From Styela clava (taxonomy: Eukaryota > Chordata > Ascidiacea > Stolidobranchia > Styelidae): a DNA stretch of 64,000 bases. Location of the stretch: contig NC_135251.1 of NCBI RefSeq assembly GCF_964204865.1, positions 11,842,001-11,906,000 of the forward strand, given 5' to 3'. Positions 1-10,550 of this stretch are shown piece by piece (within the stretch, counting starts at the first letter, position 1; every line of letters begins with the position of its first letter). The translations under genes were made by a program, and so were the position numbers. The notes under the pieces are model-generated. The model did no database searches. It saw nothing but the letters and a program-made list of their open reading frames with translations, and was not told the DNA's origin.

Positions 1-3000
1 TGAGAGACAAAAACCCTCCGCTGACTGCTATAAGCCCTGGAAAAGGTTGGTTAAATGGAATTTATATTGAATGAGAATTCGGTCGGAACAAGCACGTATA
101 CTGCACATATGGTATTATTCATAGATATCCCATTGAAAGCTGGGAATTAAATTCATTTTGAGCAAAACTTAAGCAGATGTAAACCATTATTCACAAGAAT
201 TATTGTCTTTAGACTTAAATTTGATATGAGCTTTTGTAACGTGTTTAATTATGAGCAAACGTTTTTAGGTTATTGGAGAAAGCAACTTGATCATGTATGT
301 GGACATATCCGAGGTTACACAACAAATAATGTCGAATTTCGATCTGTGTTCGGAGAACCAAGACTAGGAAAGGTAGTATTGATATTACTGACTGTTTTTT
401 AATTAAAAAAAAAAGTTTGTAACAGTAATTTTTTTGCACTCCACAAGTGTGTGTACCAATATGGAGGTAACTAATTTTGTTCGCCTACTTTACATTAAGT
501 TGTGTAAAGGGATTGAAGCCTATGGGCAGGGAGGAGTACATTCACTCGGCTAACACACACAGTCCCCGAACTCGTAATAGAACTAAAATAAGGAAAATCC
601 GAATAAAATTATGGCCCAACCTTAATAACCTGGTACACACACTACACACATTTGAAATTGCTCAGTCCAATTAGGTGCTGAGAAAAGCAATTATTTCTCT
701 TTTGTATTGGGGATTCGGTGTCAGACTTTCATACTTTTAATAACAAACTCAAACAGCATCAAGTAAATAATGAATTCTCAATAAACGATTATAGAAAGGT
801 TGGAATGCACAAAACTTTTGACTCCAAAATTTGTTTTGGAAACGAATACAGAACAAAAATATCCTTGAATCAGAAGTCATATTTGAAATATTTGTCAACT
901 CTTGAGTTGTTTTTAAGTGACTTCCCGAACATACTCTGGATACTTGAACGTTTCTAATATATGAATATAGTAGTGTGAATATTTTGTTTTTATATTCATA
1001 TTCAATTTAAGCTTTCTATTTTTATTTTTTTCATGCTGTGTTAGACCCCATCTAGGGTGTCGCTGCTCGATAACCGGTACTGTTTTTTTGGTGTCACCCT
1101 CCACCGTGAAATGCTATTCTTCTTTTTTTCTACATCGAAAAGGAACGTCACATATTTTTATCATTGGTGGAAAAATGAATTACTGACGGTTCAGGGTTTA
1201 TCTTCAAAGTTGTGTGTAATTTTTTTTCGCCTTCACACCCCTGGTTTGAAATATCTGTCTGAACTTTTAGGTGACTGGAGCTGCAATTGATGAAACTGAA
1301 GATGAAATGACGATCAGTTTTACCTTCACACTGAAAGGTCATACTGAATTTGGAGAAGATGGATTGAAAAGTTTACGCAGAGGTAGAATTAATAATAGGA
1401 TAGGATTTACATATTTATAATCGATAAGATGGCTTAATCATATGGCGAACCAAGGCCATCTCTCGTCCGGTTATCATTCCATGTCAGGTATGGGTTCGTT
1501 AGCCAATAATTTGTTTCAGATGCATGGATTTGATGGTAGAGCAAGCCGTAACCGACTAGCGGTTACATAAACCATCCTACTGCGGCGATGTGTCCAGCAT
1601 CCTCTTGTACATAACATGATTATCCCCCATGGAATTCGAACATGCGGACCAATCATAAGTACGTGGCGAACATATTCTTAACCCTTAGCATGATGTGCCT
1701 CACCGCTGGCCAATGTATGTCATTCATATATAATGTAATTCATAGTTTCTATACCACATACAATTTTTTCTATGATGCTTATTATCTTTTGCTATGAACA
1801 AGGCCTTGTGCAAACATTCACTGATATGTGAGGTTCTTCTGTTTTCAGAAAGACTATAATCTTTCTGGTTTGGCATTGCCTGCACAGTTTATTAAAGATT
1901 GAACACATGAAGAGTTTCAGAAATAAAGTGGTTGCTCTGATTTTGTGCAGAATAGAATTACGAGTTCTCCATTGCCTCCACCCTGGGTGTAGAAGTTGGG
2001 CAAATGGCTAAATCCAAAGTCTATAATGCAGGGTTGTGCAACGGGTGGCCCGTGGGACACAATTCCGCCGCCAGGCCGTTTTTTGTGGCCACTCAGATTT
2101 TTCCCATCAAATATAAAATCTTGATCCAACAGTGTATTTTTAAAAAGGCGCTCACATTGGTGGAAATGCATAATCTATTTTTACTCTTGATGCTGCGTAA
2201 AAATCTTGCATTGTGATAATTTTTTAATTTTTTGTGTTCATGGAAAAACTGATTTATTTGTGTAGTTCAGATAGGTATTTGAAGTTGGGTATAATTATGG
2301 ACCGCTAACAAAAATGTCGCACAACCTTGCTCGAAGCTGTGTTGCCAATAAAGTTATATTTAAAACCCTTGTCACTGGATCATTCGACCCATGTCTGTGT
2401 ATTTTGAGTTATCTTATTTATTTGTTTTTGGCCAGATATCTACCAGAATCTAGAAAAGAAAGTAGCTTTTGGCAGCACTTTCAATCCCGAGAAAGAGAAT
2501 ATTGAAGTAAAAGCCGGTAAGAAGAAAAGTAAAGGAAAGAAGAAGCATTCAACCAACAATAAACTGGATAAACTGAGTGTAAGTAGATATACAGAAACAG
2601 ATTCCCTCCACCATCAATTTCGTGTATCTGAAAACAAATAACTGGCTAACTAATCCCATATCTGACATGGACTGTAACCGTATGAGAGGTCGTGGTTCAC
2701 CATATGATTAAGCCATTTTAGCGGCTATTCTCTCCCCCGGGATAAATATGTAAATCCTATTCTATTCTAAATATGTACGATAACTCAACATTTGAAAAAG
2801 GAAAGCTAATTTGTGTTATCAATAATTAGACTAAGTCCTCACCCCAGTGCTTGCTTCCGGTGATTTCCTTTTTCTACTAATACGTGCTTCATTCACTTTA
2901 TTTCATCCCATTCATCATTTCACGCTGTGTTGTGCTATTTTAATTTGGAATTGAAGACATGTAAAACACGGAATACCAGAGCTGATATTTGTCCGCATTT

Positions 3001-5032
3001 ATGCCTTTATTGTTTGTATTTTCACTGCTCCTCGCGTGTAAGACACAGTCAGATATTAACACAATGCTCACAAGATTCAAGACCCAGTTATTTTATCTTG
3101 TTTTTATTCTATGCTTCATAAAAAGATTCGGCAACTTTTTATCGTCTGTTCTGTGAGTTTGTTTTTACCATGATGTAGTTTCAAGTTCGAAAGCTTTTCA
3201 CTAAACTTATTTCATTGGGATTCCCCTTCGAAGTGCTGATATGTTTGATAAAAAGCAGCAAAATATTTTTTTTCAGCAAATAGTTTGTATAAAGTCCTGG
3301 GCAGGGGTTAAAACCGATCTTCACACTGCAAATTCAACAGAACTTTACAGTCAACTGCCAACAGAAAAATGCAGATTTTACATGGCTGTGAAAGGACATG
3401 GGTTTTAAATCTGAGATGTATATGGTGCTCATAAAGTCTTAAAATATTTTAAAATTGCAAAGGAAATTTATCGATACCATATTTTGTTTTGGCCCTCATT
3501 AAATGAAGTAAAAATAGTTTAACAATTACTGATTAAAAAACAACAAACCTGATTAAGATATAATGAGAACTGACTTGGTAACAGAATTGAAATTGTAAAG
3601 GGACTTTATGGACATCCTGTACTTCTTAGAAACGCTTTAAGGTTGGAAATCCTTTACATTCATCATAACTTTTACTCTATATTGATAATAATCAGTGGAA
3701 CATTTTTTTTTATTTATCAGCCTGAAAATCGATTGCTAATCAAAGAAGTCGGACCGAAAGGTAGTGGTCGTATTTCAGAAATGAAAGAATTATTAATGGA
3801 AGGTGCTGACACCAATTGTGCAGACGGTGATGGTGTGACAGTGCTCAATCACGCTGTGATGCAAAATCGTCTCGCTTGTGTGAAAAGTTTGATAAATGCA
3901 GGAAGCGATATAAACAGAACATCTGCTGTAACACAGAACACACCCCTTCATGAAGCTGTAAAATTAGGACCGAATGGAAAAGACATAGTGGAATTACTGC
4001 TAGAGTGAGTTAGCAAATATTATAGTGATTTCAAAATATGCTTTCTCAACTCTCGAACCCAGGAAGTGTTTGAGTACTCCCGTAGTGTGTGTACCCGATT
4101 AGGGTTAGGCCATAATTTTATTCCAATTTTCCTTATTTTAGTTCTGTTCAGGGACTGTCTTTGATAGCCAAGTGAATATATACCCCCTGCCCATAGGTTT
4201 CAGTCCCTTTACACAACTTGATGTAAAGTAGGCGAAAAAAATTAGTTACCTCCATATTGGTACACACACTTATAGAGTGCTTATTTTCGTACGCATTTCG
4301 AAATTTTTAAATGCTCATCGTGAGAGTATTCTGGGGATACAGCACTTGCAAACTGTTTAGGTTTATTAATCACCGTTTTGATCTTCATTGTTGTAGCAGC
4401 TGCCATTAAACAGCACTGGTTGCTAATTTAAAAAATGTAGTCTTACTAGTCTATCCTGATTTTTCATCGTAAATGCATTACACACTAGGTGAAGTGGGAG
4501 ACAAGGGATTGCTGGACTCTTCGTCGCTGTAGGGTGGTTCACGTAGTAACTGTTGGTCGGTTACGGCTTCCTCCAACATAAAGTCCGCGCTTCCGAAAAT
4601 AATTAACTGGCTAACTAATCCCTTACCTTGGATTTGGACTGGCAACTGTATGAGAGGCCGTGGTGCGCCATATGATTAGGCCATCTTATCGGCTTCCCTC
4701 TCCCATGGGATAAATATGTAAATCCGATCCTATTTGAACTTAAAATGTGTGATGCTGTTTGGTTGGGTCACTAAAAACTAAGTAATGATTTTTGTTTGGT
4801 TTTATTCAGAAATCATGCAAAAACAAATATCAGGAACGCTAAAGGATTAACAGCATATGATCTTGCAGTGAAGGCAGATTACAACAGCATAGTGATGTTG
4901 TTTAACGCTCACAAAGGAAAAATGATGGTCAACAAAATGGTCAAACCAAAAGGTAAACAGGAAAAACTAAACTTGAAGAAGAGAATTTCGTCTGATTCCG
5001 ATTCTGAATCAGATGAAATTGACATGTTTTAA
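1..5032 (+). CDS. DZANK1: DZANK1-like protein, C-terminal part (six exons, 5' truncated by window)
   Basis: Double zinc ribbon and ankyrin repeat protein 1, a basal-body protein linked to Ninl and cytoplasmic dynein in vertebrate cilia. Exons join in frame: 1-45, 269-372, 1271-1382, 2436-2578, 3721-4004, 4810-5032 (TAA 5030-5032), giving 302 residues of C-terminus. All introns are GT-AG. Visible blocks are SPGKGYWRKQLDHVCGHIRG (exons 1-2) and FGEPRLGK, which match the pre-ankyrin region of vertebrate DZANK1 as I remember it. LLIKEVGPKGSGRISEMKEL then opens the ankyrin part, with NTPLHEAVKLG and NIRNAKGLTAYDLAVKAD as ankyrin helices. The zinc ribbons lie upstream, outside the window. The tail is lysine-rich and ends in an acidic serine cluster (SDSDSESDE). 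Introns carry SINE-like and MITE copies. No strong AATAAA follows; a weak AATATAAA sits near 5115. The family call is firm; it rests on memory of the alignment. Confidence 0.86.
435..645 (-). repeat. Family B MITE copy 1
   Basis: A ~210-base element in DZANK1 intron 373-1270. It begins GCACTCCACAAGTGTGTGTACC and ends GGTACACACACTAC, so its ends are inverted repeats. The interior matches the other family B copies in reverse orientation (AACTAATTTTGTTCGCCTAC, GGGCAGG, TTACGAGTTC region). No coding capacity. Confidence 0.75.
1395..1615 (-). repeat. Family C SINE-like repeat copy 1
   Basis: Reverse copy in the 1383-2435 intron. It reads ATAGGATAGGATTTACATAT, then CATATGGCGAACC, CTCTCGTCCGGTTA and a second block (AACCGACTAGCGGTTACATA) ending near the start of the consensus. 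Other copies end in runs of ATCCTATCCTATT, as expected of a retroposed tail. A tRNA or other RNA origin was not proven. Confidence 0.6.
2640..2768 (+). repeat. Family C SINE-like repeat copy 2 (3' half)
   Basis: Forward 3' half: AACTGGCTAACTAATCCC, a GACATGGACTG block, TGAGAGGTCGTGGTTCACC, CATATGATTAAGCC, and a GATAAATATGTAAATCCTAT tail. It lies in the 2579-3720 intron of DZANK1. Confidence 0.6.
3427..3619 (+). repeat. Mariner-like MITE, degraded copy
   Basis: Related along its length to the copy at 61635-61841: shared AAATTTATCGATACCATAT, AACAATTACTGATT and GACTTTATGGACATCCTGT blocks. The right end resembles TTTATGGACACCCT; the left end is decayed. It sits in DZANK1 intron 2579-3720. Confidence 0.6.
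4074..4280 (+). repeat. Family B MITE copy 2
   Basis: Forward copy in the 4005-4809 intron. GTACTCCCGTAGTGTGTGTA at the left and TTGGTACACACACTTAT at the right form the inverted ends. The interior carries GGGTTAGGCCATAATTTTAT and CCCCCTGCCCATAGGTTTCA. Confidence 0.75.
4496..4732 (+). repeat. Family C SINE-like repeat copy 3 (longest forward copy)
   Basis: Near-complete forward copy. The 5' part is GGGATTGCTGGACTC, GTAGGGTGGTTCACGTAG and GGTCGGTTACGGCTTCCTCC. The 3' part is GGCTAACTAATCCC through GATAAATATGTAAATCCGAT and CCTATT. GGTTCACGTAG loosely resembles a pol III B box, but I could not place a convincing A box. Confidence 0.62.
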
Positions 5033-5340
5033 CCAACCAAACGATGATGGCAAGGCAATCAGTATTTTTATCAACACCGTAAAGTTTATTGTTTCACGTT
5101 TCTCCGTGTTTCAAAAATATAAATTTCTTCACCAACCCTTTTTATGAATCCTTTTACACATCGCTCTAAGCATGGCTTTTAACAAGCACAGGCTATTATG
5201 TTTTGTAGTTGAAACCGAAATTCAGTTTGGCCAATTTGCAAATTTTGTGCAAAGAGGAATTTATGAATTTGAGCACTAGATCTTTAGACTGCTAGGTCAA
5301 AATAGTTCGTTCCAAGAGAATATTCCATCGCACAAAAATG

Positions 5341-5511
5341 GGTGCTCCAGGAGTGTATGTACCAATATAGAGATGTACCAATATGGAGATAACTAATTTT
5401 GTGTAAAGAGACCGAAACTTATGAGCAGGGGGTATATTACCTTGGCTAACACAGACAGTCCCCGAACTTGCAATAGAACTAAAATAAGGAAAATCAGAAT
5501 AAAATCATGGC
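5341..5511 (-). repeat. Family B MITE copy 3 (truncated)
   Basis: Reverse copy starting GGTGCTCCAGGAGTGTATGT. It contains ACCAATATGGAGATAACTAA and the AACTAAAATAAGGAAAATC block, and stops abruptly near 5511, where an AT-rich segment with GAATATT-type motifs begins. Confidence 0.65.
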
Positions 5512-6454
5512 TTGGATGGTCAAAACCGAATATTTCACTATTCCGAATACATTCTGAAAAAATATTTTCGAATATGGAAATATAAAAATTATTGTTGTAT
5601 TTTGTGTGTTTGTTATCTGTTGAAATATCGTACATTTTGATCTTCTTGTCTAGCGGCTCAAAATATCTGATTTTCAAATAAAAATATTCCAAATATTACT
5701 TCTAAATTAAAAAAGTTTTTTATATCGAATATAATGAAATTTGAATGAATTCAAATATTCAATTCGTTTCGGACATCCCAGGTTCCATACATAAATAAGT
5801 TAATGATCGGTGAAATAGTTGACTACAACAAAAACTGGATATCCCCGTCCTGCTCGTTTGATACACTGAATATCATCTAAATTTACAACATTAAAAAGAT
5901 CTTGGGGATAATTTCCTCAGAAGTATACAATATTTACCTTTTTTTCTATTTTTAAACATCTTCCATATTTGTGTAGAACATAGTTTATATATATATTTAA
6001 TAGGAAATATGTGGGTGAATAAAATTTCAACATTTATCCGTATCCGTATTACTCACAAATTATAAATGTAGAATTCTATAAACTAATATTTAATGAAGTG
6101 ATCTTTCATGAATTTATTTATTTGAATTTTATTGTGAATTTCCTTCCCCAGTAAAAATTTGTGTTGATTTACTTTACTCGATTTCTCATGTTATTTTTTA
6201 CTGATTGGAAAAAATAAAGTTGACTGAGTATGACTAAACACATTTTTTCTCACATTTCTCATCCTTTTTGGCTGTGCATGGTTTACTATGTTCAATAGTT
6301 GCCTGTCCATTGTTTGATTACACATTGTTCGAACTATTTTAGTTTTTTTTTTTTATATTCCTGCTAACTATGTAAAAATTTATATAATGCATTTGAATTA
6401 TGGAAATATTTCGGTGTTTTTAAAGTATGTTTGTCTTTTGTTTTATTATTTTTC
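5512..6454. other. AT-rich intergenic stretch without a gene
   Basis: No credible exon is seen. 5512-5785 contains repeated CGAATATT and TCAAATATTC motifs ending in GGACATCCCAGG, resembling the interior of the TAGGGCTGGGCA hAT-like elements near 33.5 and 52.3 kb. The rest is unstructured AT-rich DNA with a poly-T tract near 6343. Confidence 0.4.
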
Positions 6455-6458
6455 AATC

Positions 6459-6757
6459 TTGATCGGTAAGTATATTGATAGGTATCTGTTTGTTTGTCTG
6501 TTAGATACACGCGATATCTCACGAAAGCGAGGTTGAATCTGCTCCAAATTTTGCATGTGCATTCATCATATTTCGGACCAGAAGCCTATTGATTTTGGAT
6601 GAATTGTCGTATAATTAGCGAGATATCAATTAATTAGTGATGAGACACACGGTGTCACTATGGAGTAGGAGCGGTTGAATCGAAACCGCAGTTTCTGTTT
6701 TGGGGATCCCTAACTTTCGATCGGTAAGTCTTTGGTCTCCGATCGTTATTCTCGTTA
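6459..6757 (+). repeat. Family D repeat copy 1
   Basis: Shares long blocks with 15798-16110 and 51265-51577: TTTGTTTGTCTGTTAGATAC, GCGATATCTCACGAAAGCGA, TTGCATGTGCATTCATC, TTTTGGATGAATT, and ATTAATTAGTGATGAGACAC. The near-identical GATATCTCACGAAAGCGAG core in all three copies suggests recent spread or constraint. Confidence 0.7.
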
Positions 6758-6794
6758 AGGATGTATTGGTGGTATAGGTAAGATGAAAACAGTT

Positions 6795-6905
6795 GGTGCT
6801 CCAGAAGTATGTGCACCACGATGTCGCACAACCTGAATCCTAACCGGTACACACATACCATGTTCAGGTTGTGCGCCATCTTGGTGCGCATACTTCAGGA
6901 GGTCC
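6795..6905. mobile_element. Family A short MITE with perfect 8-base duplication
   Basis: 111-base element, GGTGCTCCAGAAGTATGTGC to TGCGCATACTTCAGGAGGTCC, flanked on both sides by AAACAGTT (6787-6794 and 6906-6913). Eight-base duplications and GG(T/C)GCTCC ends suggest a hAT-type non-autonomous element. Interior: CACAACCTGAA and its inverse. Confidence 0.8.
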
Positions 6906-7012
6906 AAACAGTTTATAGTCTGACTAATATGTTTAGTTTCACAATTGAGAAAAATATGAACACATGTACAGATAAATTAAGTCCGCGCATCTGTCATGAA
7001 TAACTTGCTAAC

Positions 7013-7328
7013 TCGGCGGCTCCTTAACTTTTCTGTTCGTGCGGCCCAAATTATCAGAAAAACAACTCACGGCGCACCTACACACTAAAAAATTGCTGCC
7101 TCAAATAAAACTGAATTTTGTGATTGTAACAGAAAGTGAACGACATAGGAAGGTAAAATGAATTTAGTGATCCATATACAGAGCATTTGAAAAAGAAACA
7201 AAACCTTTTATAAAAATACAATATGTAAAATATTCAATCATATATTAGTTATGTTTGACACAAATCTGTTAATTTTCGGGTCGCACTTAGCAAATCGCCA
7301 CGGCGCCCCCTTTTGGAACCACTGGTTT
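7013..7328. repeat. hAT-like non-autonomous element (degraded)
   Basis: Left end CGGCGGCTCCTTAACTTTTC and right end CCTTTTGGAACCACTG resemble CAGTGGTTCC hAT termini. The interior (CAAATTATCAGAAAAACAAC, CGGCGCACCTACACAC, GCACTTAGCAAATCGCC) matches 35727-36197. Target duplication is poor (about 5 of 8). Confidence 0.5.
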
Positions 7329-7440
7329 AACTTATCTCCTTCCTGACATAAACTGGTAACCGGACGAGAGGTTGGGGTACTGTGTATACCGTGTGAATGG
7401 GTTTTCTTTCCCCAGAGATAAATATGGAAATCCTGAATGT
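7329..7440 (+). repeat. Family C SINE-like repeat copy 4 (3' half)
   Basis: Diverged forward 3' half: CTGACATAAACTGGTAACCG, GACGAGAGGTTGGGGTAC and AGATAAATATGGAAATCCTG. Confidence 0.5.
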
Positions 7441-8118
7441 AGTAGAATAGTAGATCTTTGGTCGTTGTTCATAGTCATAAACGATGAGAACGCACTTGCA
7501 CGTGTATAGAATAGTATTATTCAGTTAGTTCAACTTGAAACCGTATCGTATGACACACAAGTATGCACACGTGTCACGTTCGTATGATTGATAAAATCGA
7601 AAATTACGGTTGAACCATTACCGTGGTACGGTACGGCATTTCAAATTAAAAAAAAAAAAGCACAAAAATTTGATAGGCAGATTCAAATAAGAGATATAAT
7701 GCGAATTGGAAGAGTTATAGTGCAGATCACCAGCTCGCACTATGCAGGGTTGCACAACTCAAATGAGGACATGTGCCAAATTTTTAAAAATAATCTTGTC
7801 GCGTGCCACGCACAATCGTTGGAATTGTAAATTAACTCCCGTAAAACAAACACATTTCAATAATAATACATAATAACGAATATCAATTTAATAAAACAAT
7901 TTAATGTCCTGAAATATTTTGATATAAACGTGATATTTTAATGTATATCATAAATAATTTATTTTTATAAAACCGTTCGCGTGCCACGTTTGAGCGTATG
8001 GCGTGCCAAATTTGGCACGCGTGCCCCGTGTTGTGCACCCTTGAGCTAGTGGACAACAATAACTTCCTTCCATGACCCAACTTGCACGCACTCAATAAGT
8101 TTTTTATTTGAATTGATA
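7441..8118. other. Intergenic stretch, no gene seen
   Basis: Contains GCGTGCCAAATTTGGCACGC near 8000 (palindromic) and related GTGCCACGCACAATCG and GTGCCACGTTTGAGCG blocks, which look like the arms of an old inverted-repeat element. No exon with splice signals was found. Confidence 0.35.
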
Positions 8119-8245
8119 TAGATAGGATAGGATTCACATAACACGGCTTTACCATATGGCGAACCACGGCCTCTCGTCCGGTTACCAGTCCATGTCGGGT
8201 ATAGGATTAGTTAGCCAGTTATTTATTTTCGGTAGCATGGACTCC
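8119..8245 (-). repeat. Family C SINE-like repeat copy 5
   Basis: Reverse copy: GATAGGATAGGATTCACATA, CCATATGGCGAACCACGGCC, TCGTCCGGTTACCAGTCC, GGATTAGTTAGCCAGTTATT. The doubled GATAGGATAGGA is the tail of the element. Confidence 0.65.
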
Positions 8246-9013
8246 CCTACTAATCATACCATAAACACTTTATATGGTCATTGTAGTATTCATATTTTTG
8301 TTACAGTATTCATGCGCTTTTTGCATTTGTGGCAAATAATCAAAAGGTATCAAAAATACACAGTGAGGCGGAGAAGCAAAAAAATAAAAATTCGATTCAA
8401 ATCAGTGTGATATGCTTTGCGCGGCCATTGTGATCAAGTAAATAATATTTTCAGAATAGTTATACATAGTTTTCTCCAGTATAGATTTTTATGGACAATA
8501 TTAAAATGTATATTAAAATTTCTTTTCAAAACTTATAGCCGTAAGCGTTATTATCCAACGCAGTATCCGTTTAGGTTGTAGATAACACAAATACCAATGA
8601 ATCAGGAGCGAAACGAGCAGGAAACGTATATTATTCTTTATTATCTAATATATTATTTATTTGAAGTTAAAATAAATAAACTATAATGAATTGTACAGGA
8701 TTGTGCGTTTCCTCCGATATATTGACATAAATATAATGCAGCATCCCGTGACTAATCGAGAATAGTTGTTATTATGCAACTGCCGAGACTTTTTGTTGTG
8801 CAATCAGATATTGAATCACTTTTAAAATATCAACTTGTTTTGATCGAAAGTGTGAAGGCTGCGATTCTAATCCATGACTAACTTAAAGTTATGGACATTG
8901 ATAGGATTCAAAATTGTAACAGTCTCTATTTTACAGCAGGTTTTCTCAATTTAGAAAATTTATGCTAATTATGTCACCACGTGAGCCACACTAACATGTA
9001 AAAATGGGTTCCA
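8246..9013. other. Intergenic stretch, no gene seen
   Basis: 8520-8760 shows a segment partly related, inverted, to 21040-21250: both contain CGTTTCCTCCGATATATTGAC or its reverse complement and a GCATCCCGTGAC-like block. This suggests a dispersed repeat in opposite orientations. Nothing coding was found. Confidence 0.35.
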
Positions 9014-9198
9014 TTACATTTGAACCCACGTACATTTGAACCCATGACAATTGCACCTGTATGCTATTGCACCTATGAAATTTTTTTTGTTTTTCGGATA
9101 GTTGAACTCATACTAACCCTAACCCATGGGTTTTAGCACCCGCATATAGATTGAACCCGTGGATATACACATGGGTTCAAATGTACGGTCACCGTAAA
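9014..9198. repeat. Inverted-repeat element with TTTGAACCCA ends
   Basis: TACATTTGAACCCACGTACA at the left is answered by GGATATACACATGGGTTCAA and ATGTACGGTCACC at the right. The interior has AATTGCACCTGTATGCTATT and ACTAACCCTAACCCATGGG. A MITE is likely; no target duplication was identified. Confidence 0.5.
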
Positions 9199-9286
9199 AA
9201 TGTACATAAATCTAATACGTAACTTTCGAAATACCAAATAAAACCGTCGTCAGCTGCAGTACACATTTGCTACGATCGTCTAAAGC

Positions 9287-9587
9287 AGCGGTTGCCAACC
9301 TTTTATGGCTCGTGGCCTCCTTCCGGATTCTTCTAGCACTTATGGCCCCTTTGTTTGTCCCTCCAGTTGTATTTAGAGTGTTATTTCTATTGGTAGATTC
9401 CGAATCCTATTAGGTTCATGCTCAACAAAGTGAAAACATCCTGTGAAATAACCTTGTCAAGCAATAAAACTGGGAAAAACGGGGAGATTTATTGTAAGGG
9501 AATAGTAAAATCAGTTTTGCGCATAACAGTATGGCCTTCCTCCAATTGTTCTGTGGCCCCCTCGAGACCGATGATCTGATATCTAAA
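9287..9587. repeat. hAT-like element CAGCGGTTGCCAACC
   Basis: Left end CAGCGGTTGCCAACCTTTTA, then TGGCTCGTGGCC; right side CTGTGGCCCCCTCGAGACCG. This is the usual layout of short hAT relics with GGCC-rich subterminal parts. Flanks share TCTAAA, a weak duplication. Confidence 0.45.
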
Positions 9588-9625
9588 ACAAGAGAACTAT
9601 GCTCAAATATATGGACACGAAATGG

Positions 9626-9862
9626 GGGGCTCCCGAAGTATGCGAACCAAGATGGCGGACATCAGAATGTAATATGTGTACTAGGTTAGGGTTAGGCCAT
9701 AATTTTAGGTATAAATACTATGGGAGGCTCTTGGCTAGTCTTCGAACTGATAATAGGACTAAAATAAGGAAAATTGGAAATAACTTATTGCCTATCCCTA
9801 ACCTGTTACCCATGTTACGTTCCGATGTCCGCCATCTTGGTTCGCATACTCCGGGAGCACCC
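9626..9862. mobile_element. Family A MITE, long form
   Basis: Inverted ends GGGGCTCCCGAAGTATGCG and CGCATACTCCGGGAGCACC. Each end holds a YY1-like core: CCAAGATGGCGGACATC at the left, GATGTCCGCCATCTTGG at the right. The interior has TAGGGTTAGGCCATAATTTT. Flanking GAAATGG and CAAATGG are consistent with a 7-8 base duplication. Confidence 0.75.
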
Positions 9863-10239
9863 CAAATGGCAATAATTTTGATGACGTCATAGCAAAAAAA
9901 GGTAATAGCCTTCTGGAAATTTTTTTTATCTTTAACCACAGAAAATTTCAAAGCAATTGGTCCAGTATTCGAAAAGGAAAGCAATTTTTTAAAAATGATG
10001 GAGACAAATAACAATAACAACAAAATTTTTGAAACGATCGTTATGTCCACTAACTAAACGTGTCCAACAAGAACGGGTTCGTAGACAATCACGACATTTC
10101 CAGAACGGCTTCGTGAAAACCACTAGTTATAATCCGCCATATGTATATGATTACTGTTTAACCATCCGTAATTAACCATGATTTGTTCCTAATATAAATT
10201 GATCATTTATGTTGACCAGTATAAATAACTTAATTTCAG

Positions 10240-10387
10240 ACATAAGCGAGTTTAAACTAAATATGCTAGTATCGCTAGTAGACCAGCCATGTCCGACTAA
10301 ACTGTTTTCTGGAGCCACAAGATATGTTTCAGTTTTTTCCGCGGGGCACGCATTCGAAAACATTGCGAGTTATGTTATAAACAGCTG
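10240..10387 (+). CDS. Possible orphan exon, unrecognised
   Basis: Lies between a plausible acceptor (AACTTAATTTCAG, ends 10239) and donor (CAGCTG then GTAAAG). The frame starting with two leftover bases encodes ISEFKLNMLVSLVDQPCPTK and continues through FSGATRYVSVFSAGHAFEN to INS. The same frame is also open from an ATG at 10209 to TAA after the donor, 60 residues in all, so it may be a chance frame. No partner exons or family were recognised. Repeats surround it, so it may instead be transposon-derived. Confidence 0.2.
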
Positions 10388-10550
10388 GTAAAGGGATTAG
10401 TAATAAACTCTACGCGGACCGCATGTGGCCCACCGGGCAAATTTTTGCGACCAACAGGAACTTTTTGTTTGGACACAGCTCGTGTGGACTATTAATACTA
10501 CATTCCGGAAAGTTAAGCCAAGTGTACATTAGTTAATGATCACTTTTGGA

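Noticed and set aside
4496-4600. tRNA gene or tRNA head in the SINE-like repeat
   Set aside because: A B-box-like GGTTCACGTAG exists but I could not fold a cloverleaf or find a matching A box.
9599-10050. Frames of 97 and 110 residues on both strands
   Set aside because: Both run through a family A MITE; the similar peptides elsewhere come from the repeat, not from a gene family.
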